Shown here: piece after piece, positions 1 through 9,326 of the stretch
How positions within the stretch are numbered: position 1 is the first letter of the stretch
Layout of the letters: every line of letters begins with the position of its first letter
From: Bacteroidota bacterium
GTDB taxonomy: Bacteria > Bacteroidota > Bacteroidia > AKYH767-A > OLB10
Direction: 5' to 3'
Length of the DNA: 37,329 nt
Assembly: GCA_018268195.1 (NCBI GenBank)
Contig: JAFDWZ010000016.1
Span: 1 to 37,329 of the forward strand
The notes under the pieces: model-generated
What the model was told of the DNA's origin: nothing
Database searches by the model: none
What the model saw: the letters and a program-made list of their open reading frames with translations, nothing else
Translations under genes and position numbers: made by a program

Positions 1-8
1 TCGTCCGT

Positions 9-41
9 TAGCATTGCCACCAACTCAGAAATATACGCAAT
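9..41 (-). repeat. Left copy of a 33-bp terminal inverted repeat
   Basis: The reverse complement of this segment matches 36678-36710 at 27 of 33 positions. The outer six bases (TAGCAT) match, five of seven middle bases differ, and the inner 20 bases match at 19. The conserved core read on the minus strand is ATTGCGTATATTT. Both copies therefore point outward from the window. A related short repeat, GTCCGTTAG, lies at 3-11 and again at 36568-36576 in direct orientation. Function is unknown; a boundary of accessory gene cassettes is an inference. Confidence 0.6.
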
Positions 42-125
42 AATACACTATTTATTTCAAATATCAAATTGCCAAACATACAGTATTATGCTCATGATAA
101 TCAGGTAATCAGATTAAAAACAATA

Positions 126-193
126 TTGCGTATTTTGTATTTCATTTTTTTCAAAAACATTTCGCATGTTTGTGTTTTCCTATACAAAATGCG
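126..193. repeat. Imperfect inverted repeat upstream of the recombinase
   Basis: GCGTATTTTGTAT at 128-140 is matched in inverted orientation by ATACAAAATGCGC at 181-193, 12 of 13 bases, with about 40 bases between. The longer form TTGCGTATTTTGTAT (126-140) recurs in direct orientation at 36593-36607. The pair lies just before the start of the tyrosine recombinase gene, so it could be an operator or a recombinase binding region. The spacing is too wide for a simple core recombination site. Confidence 0.4.
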
Positions 194-202
194 CACTTTA
201 TT

Positions 203-1300
203 ATGAGCAACACAAAAGACTTTTTTAATAAACAGCTTTATTCTTTTGAAATAGGGCAACACCGTAATCAGGAAATTATCCGGATTATATTTCCGTATGA
301 CTTGAAACTCATTGAGCATTTAAAAAAATTCTCAAAAGCCAAATGGAGCAGTTCTAACAAAAATTGGTATGTGCCTGATAATACGTTTTACAGAAAACTA
401 TTCGGATTAGAGCCAAAATCTTTAGGAAAAAGTGCGTTATCCGGAATCCATCCTGTAAACCTGCCTTCCTTAGAGCGATTTACAGAGCAATTACAGTTGA
501 AAGCATATAGCCCCAATACCATCCGGACTTATGTTTCTGAATTTGCCCAATTGCTTATAACTATTAAATCTTTTTCGGTTGATGAACTTAACGCTGAAAG
601 ACTACGAAGTTATTTCCTTTTTTGTATAAAGAACCTCAAAATGTCAGAAAATGCTTTGCACAGCAGAATGAATGCAATCAAGTTTTATTTTGAACAGGTC
701 CTGAAAAGAGAAAATTTTTTCATTCAGATTCCTCGCCCTAAAAAACCCAGCACTCTACCTAAAGCACTTTCAACAAATGATGTAAAAAAAATGTTGAGTA
801 ATATTGAAAATAAGAAGCATCAGCTGTTACTCAAAATGTGCTACGGAATGGGTCTTAGGGTAAGCGAACTTGTAAACCTGAAAATTACAGATATAGACAG
901 TAACCGAATGCAGGTTTTGGTTTGTCGGGGTAAAGGCAAAAAAGACCGTTATGTGAATCTGCCTGAAACACTATTGAAGCAATTAAGGGAATATTATAAG
1001 GAATATAAGCCAAAGAAATTTCTTTTTGAAGGACATTATGGAGGCCGGTATGCTGTTCGTTCGGTGCAACAAGTGTTTAAAAATGCAATGAAAAAAGTAA
1101 AAATCAATAAAAAAATAGGAGTACACAGTCTTAGACATTCCTATGCCACACATCTGATAGAGCAAGGTACGGATATCAGATTTGTACAGGAGTTACTCGG
1201 TCATAAAGACATTAAAACCACCATGATTTATACACAACTTACTGATCAAACAAAAAGAAAAATAAAAAGCCCGTTGGATAATTTATTTGGTTCAGAGTAA
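203..1300 (+). CDS. Tyrosine recombinase (phage-integrase family) with extra N-terminal domain
   Basis: The protein catalyses site-specific DNA strand exchange through a tyrosine-DNA intermediate. Counting from the ATG at 203 (365 residues), the catalytic set is complete: Arg219 in GLRVSE, the GKGKKDR strand, His308 and Arg311 in HSLRHSYATHL, His334 in LLGHK and the nucleophile Tyr343 in MIYTQL. A core-binding domain lies at about 80-170. The first 75 residues form a further domain (KWSSSNKNWYVPD) seen on some Bacteroidota XerD-like integrases. The protein ends KSPLDNLF, like integron integrases, but I see no integron-specific insertion. A longer reading from 170 adds 11 unconvincing residues. 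It sits alone at a repeat-rich edge and probably belongs to an accessory element rather than being the housekeeping XerC or XerD. Confidence 0.9.
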   Translation: MSNTKDFFNKQLYSFEIGQHRNQEIIRIIFPYDLKLIEHLKKFSKAKWSSSNKNWYVPDNTFYRKLFGLEPKSLGKSALSGIHPVNLPSLERFTEQLQLKAYSPNTIRTYVSEFAQLLITIKSFSVDELNAERLRSYFLFCIKNLKMSENALHSRMNAIKFYFEQVLKRENFFIQIPRPKKPSTLPKALSTNDVKKMLSNIENKKHQLLLKMCYGMGLRVSELVNLKITDIDSNRMQVLVCRGKGKKDRYVNLPETLLKQLREYYKEYKPKKFLFEGHYGGRYAVRSVQQVFKNAMKKVKINKKIGVHSLRHSYATHLIEQGTDIRFVQELLGHKDIKTTMIYTQLTDQTKRKIKSPLDNLFGSE

Positions 1301-1317
1301 ATATTCCTCCTACAACA

Positions 1318-3627
1318 TCAGTTTACAAGAAACAACTTGGTAACGCAGGTATTATCGCCATTGGTATCGGTAGCAAACACCAGATAAACTCCGGTTTGTA
1401 CACGCTTTCCTGAAAAATTATTGCCATCCCAGGTAGCCATTCCGCCTTTTGCCTTGGTTTCATAAACCACATTACCCGCAACATCAGTAATTTTTACGCT
1501 GCCGTTGGCAGTAATACCTCTTATTGCAATGGGTCCTGTATAGTTTTCTTTTACAGGATTTGGAAATACCAACACGTCTTTACATCCTGTTTCTCCTTTT
1601 GTAGCATCACCAACATAAGAAATCAATCCCTTGTCCGTACCGATATACACTTCTCCGGTTGTGGGGTCTATGGCAATGGATGTGATGGTGTTTGAAAACA
1701 GCGGACTGTTGGATGTATTGAAGTTGGCAATTTGTTTTGTGCCATCAGCAGAGAGCAGAAAAACACCTCCTCCATTGGTACCTACCCATTTACGGTTGGC
1801 ACCATCTACTGCCAGGGCCGTAATAATTTCTTTATCGAGCAGATATTGCGTTATTCCATTGATGGTGATAAGTATTTTCTGTGCTTGCACCGGTGTTGAT
1901 CCGGTAGCGTTGCCCGGAGAGTAAATAACGGCAATACCCTCAGAAGTGCCAAGCCATATTTGTCCGTCATTATCCTGCACCATACAACGCACATCATTTA
2001 CAGGAAGGCTGCCTGTTTCCTGCGAAACACGAACTGATTTTTGTGCGGAAGGGTCATATACAATGAGTCCGCTGCCGAGAAGGGTTACCCAAAATTGCCC
2101 GTAGTTGTCGTAAAGCACGTCACCAAAAAACAAATTCACACCTCCCGGAATACTGGCTTGCAAACTAACCGGTTGCCACGATCCGTCTTTACCTTTTTTG
2201 TTCAGTGGTGTATTCACTCCTGAATTTACAATCCACAGATTTCCGTCCGTATCGAAACACATTCCTCCAATTTTTACCTGTCCGGTATTTCCAAAAGCTC
2301 CTTGCAAACTGCTGTTGGTTTTGTTGTACTGAACAACGGGATTGTTGTTGTCGAACTCAAACACTCCGTTGATACGCGACCCGCAATAAATATGATCGGG
2401 ATTACCGGGTTCGCTAATGACCGTTTGTACATCCATAAATTGGCCAAGGTCAACCGATGATGAAATAGTTTTCTGATTCCATGTTTTCCACTGCACTCCA
2501 TCAAAAGTGGAGTAGCCATCGGTATCATAGCTGTCGCTCCATCGGTTTACGCCATGTGTTACGTAAAGTGTTTTTCCATTATGATATAAATAACTGCATC
2601 GGCTTGATGCCGGTGAGTTAGGAATAGTGAATAACACATCGGTATCGCTGCGATATTCTGTCAAACCATTATTTCCGTCAGCTATGTAAAGTGTAGAGCC
2701 GCTACCGGTACTTACGCCAAACATATCCACATTGGTATAAACACTTCCGGCAAAAACTTCACGTAGTTTATTCTGAAAATCGCTATCCCACTCCTGAATG
2801 GTGTAGTTATTGACAAAATAAAAACGGTTATCGGATATGCGCAGTTGACGTGTGGCAAAATTTCCTTCTACAAGGTTTTTCTCTTCAGCAAACGAACTTG
2901 CATTGATAATTTTCACAGTGTCTGCTGACGATGAATGAAAATTTAAGGCAAGCCTTCCGTTTAATGAACGAATCATATTATAAGTCACAGACTGATTGCC
3001 GTCAGGAAAAACCGGTTGCCATTCGGCAAAGTTGTTTAAGTCGGGGTTAGCAATTTCGCCTCTCATAATGCCACTGTCAGTAGTTGCATATATGTAGGTT
3101 CCATCATTGGTAACTGAATATACCGGCACTTCATTTCCCGTTAAACCGATAACATAGGTTTCTTTAATCTCTGCTTTTATCAAATCGAGTGCAAGCACAC
3201 CAAATCCTGTAGCGAGGTAAGCAAACTTTCCATTAAATGATATATCATAAATAGTTTTATCGCCAGTTGCCGATCTGCGTTCTATATCCGACACATTGAT
3301 AATTCCATTGTCGAAAATCAAATCAATATTTGAATTGGAATAGCAAACTACCAACACTTTCTGTTCATCACTGTAGTCCATTCTTGAAATTCCAACATCC
3401 GACAAGCCGTTAATTTTGGAATAACGCTGCACGCTGTTGTCCGACTTATCAATATAAAACAAAGCCTGGTCGGTACCGCAATAAATCCTTCCAGCAGTGT
3501 TGTTCACAAACAAAGCATGGGTATAAGATAAATGCTCGCGCCATGAACCTAATGGCAAATTTTGAGCTTCTGCCAAGCAGGACGTAATCAGTAAAGCAAC
3601 TATTAACAACAGAAATGGCTTACGCAT
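1318..3627 (-). CDS. porZ: PorZ-like type IX secretion system protein
   Basis: In Porphyromonas, PorZ is a surface component of the T9SS attachment complex that supplies the lipopolysaccharide to which cargo is anchored. This 769-residue protein has the expected length. A signal peptide is followed by the family opening LPLGSWREHLSY, and then by a long series of propeller-type repeats (VGTNGGGVF, YIGTDKGLISY, WLGTSEGIAV) filling residues 30 to about 670. The C-terminal 80 residues form a T9SS sorting-type domain (VLVFPNPVKENY to TGVYLVFATD). The gene is divergent from the glycosyltransferase at 3739. No other T9SS component is in the window, as is common because these genes are dispersed. The alternative is a generic propeller cargo protein, less likely given the N-terminal match. 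Confidence 0.82.
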   Translation of the reverse strand: MRKPFLLLIVALLITSCLAEAQNLPLGSWREHLSYTHALFVNNTAGRIYCGTDQALFYIDKSDNSVQRYSKINGLSDVGISRMDYSDEQKVLVVCYSNSNIDLIFDNGIINVSDIERRSATGDKTIYDISFNGKFAYLATGFGVLALDLIKAEIKETYVIGLTGNEVPVYSVTNDGTYIYATTDSGIMRGEIANPDLNNFAEWQPVFPDGNQSVTYNMIRSLNGRLALNFHSSSADTVKIINASSFAEEKNLVEGNFATRQLRISDNRFYFVNNYTIQEWDSDFQNKLREVFAGSVYTNVDMFGVSTGSGSTLYIADGNNGLTEYRSDTDVLFTIPNSPASSRCSYLYHNGKTLYVTHGVNRWSDSYDTDGYSTFDGVQWKTWNQKTISSSVDLGQFMDVQTVISEPGNPDHIYCGSRINGVFEFDNNNPVVQYNKTNSSLQGAFGNTGQVKIGGMCFDTDGNLWIVNSGVNTPLNKKGKDGSWQPVSLQASIPGGVNLFFGDVLYDNYGQFWVTLLGSGLIVYDPSAQKSVRVSQETGSLPVNDVRCMVQDNDGQIWLGTSEGIAVIYSPGNATGSTPVQAQKILITINGITQYLLDKEIITALAVDGANRKWVGTNGGGVFLLSADGTKQIANFNTSNSPLFSNTITSIAIDPTTGEVYIGTDKGLISYVGDATKGETGCKDVLVFPNPVKENYTGPIAIRGITANGSVKITDVAGNVVYETKAKGGMATWDGNNFSGKRVQTGVYLVFATDTNGDNTCVTKLFLVN

Positions 3628-3706
3628 ATTGTTCAGGGAATACAGAAATCATTAACTCCACAAAGAAAGAATTATTTTATGGCTGTTAAAACGAATATTT
3701 TTAAAA

Positions 3707-3714
3707 TACTTTTG
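3707..3714 (+). promoter_or_regulatory. -7 promoter element of the glycosyltransferase gene
   Basis: TACTTTTG matches the Bacteroidota consensus TAnnTTTG exactly, and predicts transcription starting near 3718. This lies downstream of the in-frame ATG at 3679 and about 20 bases before the ATG at 3739, so it decides the start in favour of 3739. No good -33 TTG is visible at the expected distance. Confidence 0.6.
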
Positions 3715-3738
3715 CAGCACAAAATTAAAAAAATAGCC

Positions 3739-4866
3739 ATGGCGCTGATTGCAGTTAACACTCGTATGCTTCTTCCCGGTAAATTAGACGGTACGGGGTG
3801 GTTTGCCTGCGAAACGCTTAAGCGCATCACCCGTGAGCATCCCGAGCATCGTTTTATCTTTTTTTTCGACAGAAAGTTTTCAGATGAATTTATTTTTTCT
3901 TCCAATATTACACCGGTGGTTTTTCCTCCGCAGGCACGCCATCCCTGGCTGTGGTATCTGTGGTTTGAACAGTCGCTCAACTATGCTCTCAATAAATATC
4001 AACCCGATATTTTTTTCAGCCCCGAAAATTTTATCTGCACCCGGTCAGCCATTCCGCAGGTGAGTGTAATTCACGACCTCAACTTTGAACATTTCCCAGA
4101 ATATCTACCTGCCAAAGTTGCCCGGTATTATCAACAATGGACACGCAAAACGGCAACTGTGGCATCACGCCTGGCTACCGTTTCAGAATTTTCAAAACAG
4201 GATATTGCAAAAACTTACGCTGTGGATGAAAATAAAATTGATGTGCTTTACAATGGCATTCATGAACTTTACAAACCCGTAGATGATAACACGAAAAAAG
4301 AAATATGCAGGCAATATACAGATGGTAATCCTTTCCTGATTTATGTAGGCTCACTGCATCACCGTAAAAATGCTGCTGCAATGGTAAGAGCTTTTTCTAT
4401 GTTTAAAAAGAAAACAGGAAGTGAAATAAAATTTCTTTTTGTGTCGGATAAAAATAAAATGGAATCCGGTTTGAAAGATGCAATTGCTGAAAGTGATTAT
4501 AAAAACGATATCCTGTTTACCGGAAGGTTAAATGCTGAACAGCTTGCTGTGGTGATGGCTTCGGCTCATGCAATGATGTATGTTTCGTTATTCGAAGGTT
4601 TCGGTATTCCGCTGATTGAAGCTATGCGATGCCATGTTCCGGTGATAACATCTGATACCACATGCCTGCCTGAAATTGCTGATGATGCTGCTTGCCTCGT
4701 TAACCCGAAAGACGAAAATGCTATTGCTTCAGCAATTGAAAAAGTAATAAGCGATAATGATTACAGAAACAATCTTATCGAAAAAGGAAATGTGCGACAG
4801 CAATTTTTTTCATGGGATAAAACCGCAGCATGTACCTGGAATTGTATTTCCGCTGTATTAAAATAA
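3739..4866 (+). CDS. Glycosyltransferase family 4 (GT-B fold)
   Basis: The enzyme probably transfers a sugar from a nucleotide donor during cell-surface polysaccharide or lipopolysaccharide assembly at the cytoplasmic face of the membrane. The N-terminus MALIAVNTRMLLPGKLDG is the usual family opening. The C-terminal donor-binding half carries YVGSLHHRKN, the FTGRL segment, and the retaining E-x7-E motif in EGFGIPLIEAM followed by the CLPEIADDAA turn. At about 375 residues it is full length. The start is set by the -7 element at 3707-3714, which lies inside the longer ORF. It is divergent from porZ and convergent with the large outer-membrane gene, so it is a single-gene unit. Donor and acceptor cannot be read from sequence. 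Confidence 0.88.
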   Translation: MALIAVNTRMLLPGKLDGTGWFACETLKRITREHPEHRFIFFFDRKFSDEFIFSSNITPVVFPPQARHPWLWYLWFEQSLNYALNKYQPDIFFSPENFICTRSAIPQVSVIHDLNFEHFPEYLPAKVARYYQQWTRKTATVASRLATVSEFSKQDIAKTYAVDENKIDVLYNGIHELYKPVDDNTKKEICRQYTDGNPFLIYVGSLHHRKNAAAMVRAFSMFKKKTGSEIKFLFVSDKNKMESGLKDAIAESDYKNDILFTGRLNAEQLAVVMASAHAMMYVSLFEGFGIPLIEAMRCHVPVITSDTTCLPEIADDAACLVNPKDENAIASAIEKVISDNDYRNNLIEKGNVRQQFFSWDKTAACTWNCISAVLK

Positions 4867-4901
4867 TCTGCTTTGCCGATTTATGTTTTAATGGATGTTA
4901 T

Positions 4902-7900
4902 TTAAAAAACAGCTCTTGCCTGTACGCTTGCAGTGTGAATCATACGCTCGCTTTGTGGTTTGCGTCCCTGATATCCAAGGCTTATCTGTAAATTTCCCGA
5001 CAGGTTTTTCTGAATATTTAATTCCCATGTTAAGTTTTTTCCGCGTTTCAGACTTTCAAGCATTTCAAAAGCTATCGGGCTGTTGGCATCTGCATTATAG
5101 CCTATGCTGATGAGGTTGAAGGATGCCGATATTACTCCGTTTTTAAAACTGCTGTATTTTACTTCTGCACCAAAAGTGCTAAGCGTGGCATGTTCCGTAG
5201 CATCACCATAAATATTTTGTTTGTCCTGATATTTGTAAATAAATGTGGTGCGGAATACCGTTCCCGGTTGTATGCTGAACCTTGGTTCTGTTTCATAAAA
5301 ACGAATGTTGTAATTGCGTGTCGCAAATGCGGAATAGTTCTCTTTGTTACCGTTTCTTAAAGCTAATGTAAGCCCATAAATTCGTCTGATGTAAGAACGT
5401 GTGTTCAGAAGCCATGTATGCACATAGCGCGACTCTGCTCCATTGGCAAGCAGGCTTTTGTTTCTGTTGTTGTCATAGTTGAAATCGGCTGCAAATACCG
5501 ATGATGAGCGGTTAAAAAATAATGTGCTGCGAAACGTGGAGTTCGTGACCACAAGGTTGCTGTCGGTAACAGTATTCTGAAAAGGATTTAATCCTTTACT
5601 GATTTTTCCGGCAAGGAGTTTATTATCAAACCTGATAGAGGTTTGCAATGCAAAGCGGTTGATGAGTTTTGTTTTTCCTTCCTTGTTTTTAATAAAAGCA
5701 GCTGGGTTTAACGATAAAACCTGACTCAGTTGATTGGTTTGAGTGCGGATAAATTCATTGGTAGGTGTAAATATTTTGATGTACTCAGCGCGGTCATTAT
5801 ATTCAGCTACTTCAAACTCATTCAGCTCCTGAATTCCGTTACCATTATAGTCGTTCCACTCAAACACTCCTGTGCCTGCCGCTACTTTGATATAGGAATA
5901 TTCCTGCTTCTGCTCTTGTCCTGTACCTATTTCATAATAAGTGTTGGAAGCAATGCCTCCGTTCAAAAACTGCAATGTTGCCTCAGCACGACCGAGAAAA
6001 CTTTCATCTTTTTTCTGAGCGGTGATATCTTGGCGGTTAATCTGCAAGGTGCGATAAGTGCTGCCAAGAGTAATTTTTTTACCATAGCGCGGCTGCCAGC
6101 TGAAATCTGCATCGGCTTGATTGGCAGTGGTAGCTCTTTTAAGTTTTTGCAGCTGCGGTGCATAATCCATGCGTTGCGAAAGTTCAGCGCGATACTGAAT
6201 TTTTCCGGTGTCGGAGGATGCAATATAAAACCCTCCTTTATCATAACCCTGGCTTGCTCCAAGCAATGAATCTGTTCCGGGCAGATACATTTTATTTCTC
6301 TCGTTTTCCTGCTTGTATCCGGCTTTTATTTTTTTAAACTGTCTTCCTATATCACCATAGTTTCTGAAAAAACCTGATTTGCTATTCTGTCCTGAAGTGT
6401 TGAGAATACTCGTTTTCAGATTTAAGAAATACGAAGCATAGGTATATCTCACATCAATCTGATTGATATAACCTCTGTAAGCGCTGCCGCGATTAAACGT
6501 TTTAAGCTGATAAAAAAAACTCTGCGAAGGACCTTTTTCTAAACCTGTGCGCAGGGTTGTAAGTATTTCATCGGTGGTATCTGTCTGCGTCTGTAAGTTC
6601 CAGTCGCGTGTAAACTCCACCGGACGATAGTTTTCTACGGGTTTAAAATTTGAGGAGGTGTATTCCATTGCCACCTGCGACATCAAATGCCATGATGTGT
6701 CTTTCAGATGCAGAGGAAGCCTGTTGGTAAATGCTGCAGTTACGCCATATCCCGAATCATTACCTTTATCTTTTTTCGAAAACAGATTGATGTTGTTATT
6801 ACTGTAAACACCTTCCACCATCACATTTGTATTTTTTGATACCTCCACCTCTGCTCCTGCTGTAAGCATCTGTTGGCGTTTGGGTGCAATGAGTAGCTGC
6901 ACCGGCTCATATTCACCTTGCGGAACACCGTTTACCGGAGGAATCCATTCAAACACTTTACCATTGACAACACTGCTGAGCTGCTTGTAGTTGCCTTTGC
7001 CCGCACCAACATTTGCAAATCCCAGACGGTAAAAAGCCTTTGTGGAATCAACAGAATATGTGTAATAAGTATAAAATACTCCATTGATAGTTATCGTATC
7101 TTTCTGATACAACACTTCGTTGTGATTAAATCCTACACTATCAGCATTTTCAAAAAAAGCGGACTGAATATTATCGCCTACTGCTGCAAGTGTCTTCTTT
7201 TTTTCAGCATTCAAATCCTGAAACAACGGCTGATTTTTACTGTCCTGCTCCGAGTAATAATTGAAATGCAAACGAATGTTCTTATGCGAAAAAGTATTTG
7301 CTGAATGCAGAAGTGTACGCACATAATTTTTATCGGAATACTGAAACTCTGCAACAATGCGCGAATCTTTGGTGATGAGTCTTCGTGCTGAAAACGTTAT
7401 CTGTGCCGTGTTATAATCAATCACATAATCATTGTCTTTCCCTCTTGTGAGCAACACTCCGTCAAGATAAATTTTTTCGGATCCGCTGAGTACAATGATG
7501 TAGGTTTCGTTATTGGCTCCAATAAGGATATAGGGTCCCTGATTGGCTTCTGTTCCATTAAAAGTGTTGCGTGAAAATTTTCCTTTTGAGATGGCAGCAG
7601 CATCGGTAGTGCTAACAAGCCATTGATTTTTTTCATCAGCATAAAAGGAAGTGCTGAATAAGGCTCCCTGCGATTTTTTGAAAAAGTTCATAAAATATCC
7701 TTGCGGACGCATCAGCTCAAAGTCGCCCGCAACGAGGCGGGTGCTGTCGCGCGAGAGCTGCACAAACACTTTGTCGAATTCCTGCAGCTGTTGTGTGTTT
7801 CCTTCAGGTTGAATAGGAATATTATTATCTGTAATGGCTGCCATAATTTCTACTCTGTCGCTCAGCGTCCCCGATAGCTGAAGATTTAATCCGGAGTTTA

Positions 7901-8378
7901 CAATTACATCCTGATTATTGCCAAAGCTGATTCCACGCGAAATGCTTCCGTTTTTATTCAGCCCCTCAAAATTGAAAACCTGCATTGCCTTGCCTGATGA
8001 CTCATCATAGCTAAAAGGATTATACTGTCCGGCATATTTTTCTTTAATAAGCGCACGGTCACGGTTTTTATACGCTTGCGAAAAAAATACCGGAAAAACT
8101 CTGTAACTCACATTCAGTGTATCGCCCCTTTTAACGGAACACCCTTTGCTCCACACTATGGTTGCAGCCGATGGTTCGAGGTGATAGCAGGATGTGTCAA
8201 GTGTGTAACCGTTATGCGTAATCATCAGCGAACCGGGAACGATGGAAAGGGAATCTAATGTGATGGTGTCACTCTTTAGTATGAGTGTATGCATACGCCT
8301 GTTGGAATATTGCGCCTTGGCACTCATACCACAACAAAATAGCATTACAGCTATCCATAACCGTTGACGAAGGATCAT
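4902..8378 (-). CDS. Large hypothetical outer-membrane beta-barrel protein
   Basis: I do not recognise a named family. The 1158-residue protein starts with a signal peptide (WIAVMLFCCGMSAKA) and ends ASVQARAVF; a terminal Phe is typical of barrels inserted by the BAM complex. Its second half alternates short polar and aromatic strands, as barrels do. Residues near 130-215 carry a segment rich in conserved-looking Gly, Asn and Pro (SGTLSDRVEIMAAITDNNIP). An acidic loop, DYNGNGIQELNEFEVAEY, about two thirds along, resembles an EF-hand calcium loop. The gene stands alone, convergent with the glycosyltransferase. It could be a transporter or a surface-assembly protein; function is unknown. Confidence 0.75.
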   Translation of the reverse strand: MILRQRLWIAVMLFCCGMSAKAQYSNRRMHTLILKSDTITLDSLSIVPGSLMITHNGYTLDTSCYHLEPSAATIVWSKGCSVKRGDTLNVSYRVFPVFFSQAYKNRDRALIKEKYAGQYNPFSYDESSGKAMQVFNFEGLNKNGSISRGISFGNNQDVIVNSGLNLQLSGTLSDRVEIMAAITDNNIPIQPEGNTQQLQEFDKVFVQLSRDSTRLVAGDFELMRPQGYFMNFFKKSQGALFSTSFYADEKNQWLVSTTDAAAISKGKFSRNTFNGTEANQGPYILIGANNETYIIVLSGSEKIYLDGVLLTRGKDNDYVIDYNTAQITFSARRLITKDSRIVAEFQYSDKNYVRTLLHSANTFSHKNIRLHFNYYSEQDSKNQPLFQDLNAEKKKTLAAVGDNIQSAFFENADSVGFNHNEVLYQKDTITINGVFYTYYTYSVDSTKAFYRLGFANVGAGKGNYKQLSSVVNGKVFEWIPPVNGVPQGEYEPVQLLIAPKRQQMLTAGAEVEVSKNTNVMVEGVYSNNNINLFSKKDKGNDSGYGVTAAFTNRLPLHLKDTSWHLMSQVAMEYTSSNFKPVENYRPVEFTRDWNLQTQTDTTDEILTTLRTGLEKGPSQSFFYQLKTFNRGSAYRGYINQIDVRYTYASYFLNLKTSILNTSGQNSKSGFFRNYGDIGRQFKKIKAGYKQENERNKMYLPGTDSLLGASQGYDKGGFYIASSDTGKIQYRAELSQRMDYAPQLQKLKRATTANQADADFSWQPRYGKKITLGSTYRTLQINRQDITAQKKDESFLGRAEATLQFLNGGIASNTYYEIGTGQEQKQEYSYIKVAAGTGVFEWNDYNGNGIQELNEFEVAEYNDRAEYIKIFTPTNEFIRTQTNQLSQVLSLNPAAFIKNKEGKTKLINRFALQTSIRFDNKLLAGKISKGLNPFQNTVTDSNLVVTNSTFRSTLFFNRSSSVFAADFNYDNNRNKSLLANGAESRYVHTWLLNTRSYIRRIYGLTLALRNGNKENYSAFATRNYNIRFYETEPRFSIQPGTVFRTTFIYKYQDKQNIYGDATEHATLSTFGAEVKYSSFKNGVISASFNLISIGYNADANSPIAFEMLESLKRGKNLTWELNIQKNLSGNLQISLGYQGRKPQSERMIHTASVQARAVF

Positions 8379-8453
8379 ACTTTTGATGTGCTAAAAATAG
8401 CAAATGCACTATCAAAACGCTGAAGGAATGTTTATATTGAGCCTAAAGCCACA

Positions 8454-9170
8454 TCAAATCTGATGGCTTACAAACTTCATCAGTGTTCTTTTGGCCAAAG
8501 GCAAAAATGTTTCTTCCAGAGGAAGAGCTAAATCGGCTTCTATGCTGTAGGTGGCGGGATTGGGCAGGTTCTTGCGCTGAGCCACCAGATCGCTTTTTAT
8601 GAATTCGTAATTGTTGGATAATGTCTTTTCGTACATACAGATAAACTGAGTACAGAGGGCGCGGTATTTTTCGTCCGGATTTTCGAATAACGTTACCTGA
8701 TATTCATACACCCGCATATCGGAACTTTGTGTGGTGGAAAGAAAAAAATATCCTTCGTTTTGCTGCAATGGCATGATGCCTACGGTAGTGATTTTTAATT
8801 TCGACTCAATAAAGTCATAGATTTTTTTTCCTTCGGCAAGATGCTTTTCAAACTGAGGAATGCTGAACAGAATGATGTTTTCGATTTCTTGCATGAGCAT
8901 ATCGTCTTCCATCATTTTCTCATACATGATTTTAAACTTCCTGAAATCTACTGAAGTCATTCGCTCGGGAACACTCTCCTGAAAAAGTTTCTTATTGTCG
9001 CGCAATGCTGTCAGGCTGCGGTAGTGCTTCATCAGCTCACTCAGTGGCGGATATAATTTATTCTCGGTAAAGCTGCCTGAAACATGCTGCAAATAGGCCA
9101 GCAGCATATACTTTTTGTATTCAAAGTCAATGTGATTTTCGGTAATCCAGTTTTCGCTTAATGTATCCAT
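8454..9170 (-). CDS. Conserved hypothetical protein, 238 residues
   Basis: I do not recognise this family. The protein has no signal peptide or membrane segment and looks cytoplasmic. It is mostly helical in the first half (TENHIDFEYKKYMLLAYLQ, then charged helices to about residue 130), followed by a mixed segment with possible strands (YFFLSTTQSSDMRVYEYQVTLF) and a proline-rich end (LALPLEETFLPLAKR). The start at 9170 gives a natural N-terminus, MDTLSENWI. It lies 75 bases upstream of the large outer-membrane gene on the same strand and could be cotranscribed with it. Codon use and reading-frame length support a real gene. Confidence 0.7.
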   Translation of the reverse strand: MDTLSENWITENHIDFEYKKYMLLAYLQHVSGSFTENKLYPPLSELMKHYRSLTALRDNKKLFQESVPERMTSVDFRKFKIMYEKMMEDDMLMQEIENIILFSIPQFEKHLAEGKKIYDFIESKLKITTVGIMPLQQNEGYFFLSTTQSSDMRVYEYQVTLFENPDEKYRALCTQFICMYEKTLSNNYEFIKSDLVAQRKNLPNPATYSIEADLALPLEETFLPLAKRTLMKFVSHQI

Positions 9171-9326
9171 ATTGAGTTTATTGCTTTAAAAAACAACTGT
9201 TCAAAAATTGTACTAAAACTATACCTGTACGCTAAAATTCATTTTCCAAATGACCTAATTTTGGCCAATATTAAAATATTACTCCATAAAACGGAAAATG
9301 TTACAACAAATTTAATTAAATAAGAG

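Noticed and set aside
170..202. Upstream start for the recombinase
   Set aside because: The 11 extra residues have no family support and overlap the inverted repeat; the ATG at 203 gives a natural N-terminus.
5730..6269. 179-codon open frame opposite the large outer-membrane gene
   Set aside because: It is fully inside the coding strand of a convincing 1158-residue protein, with no start signal or motif of its own.
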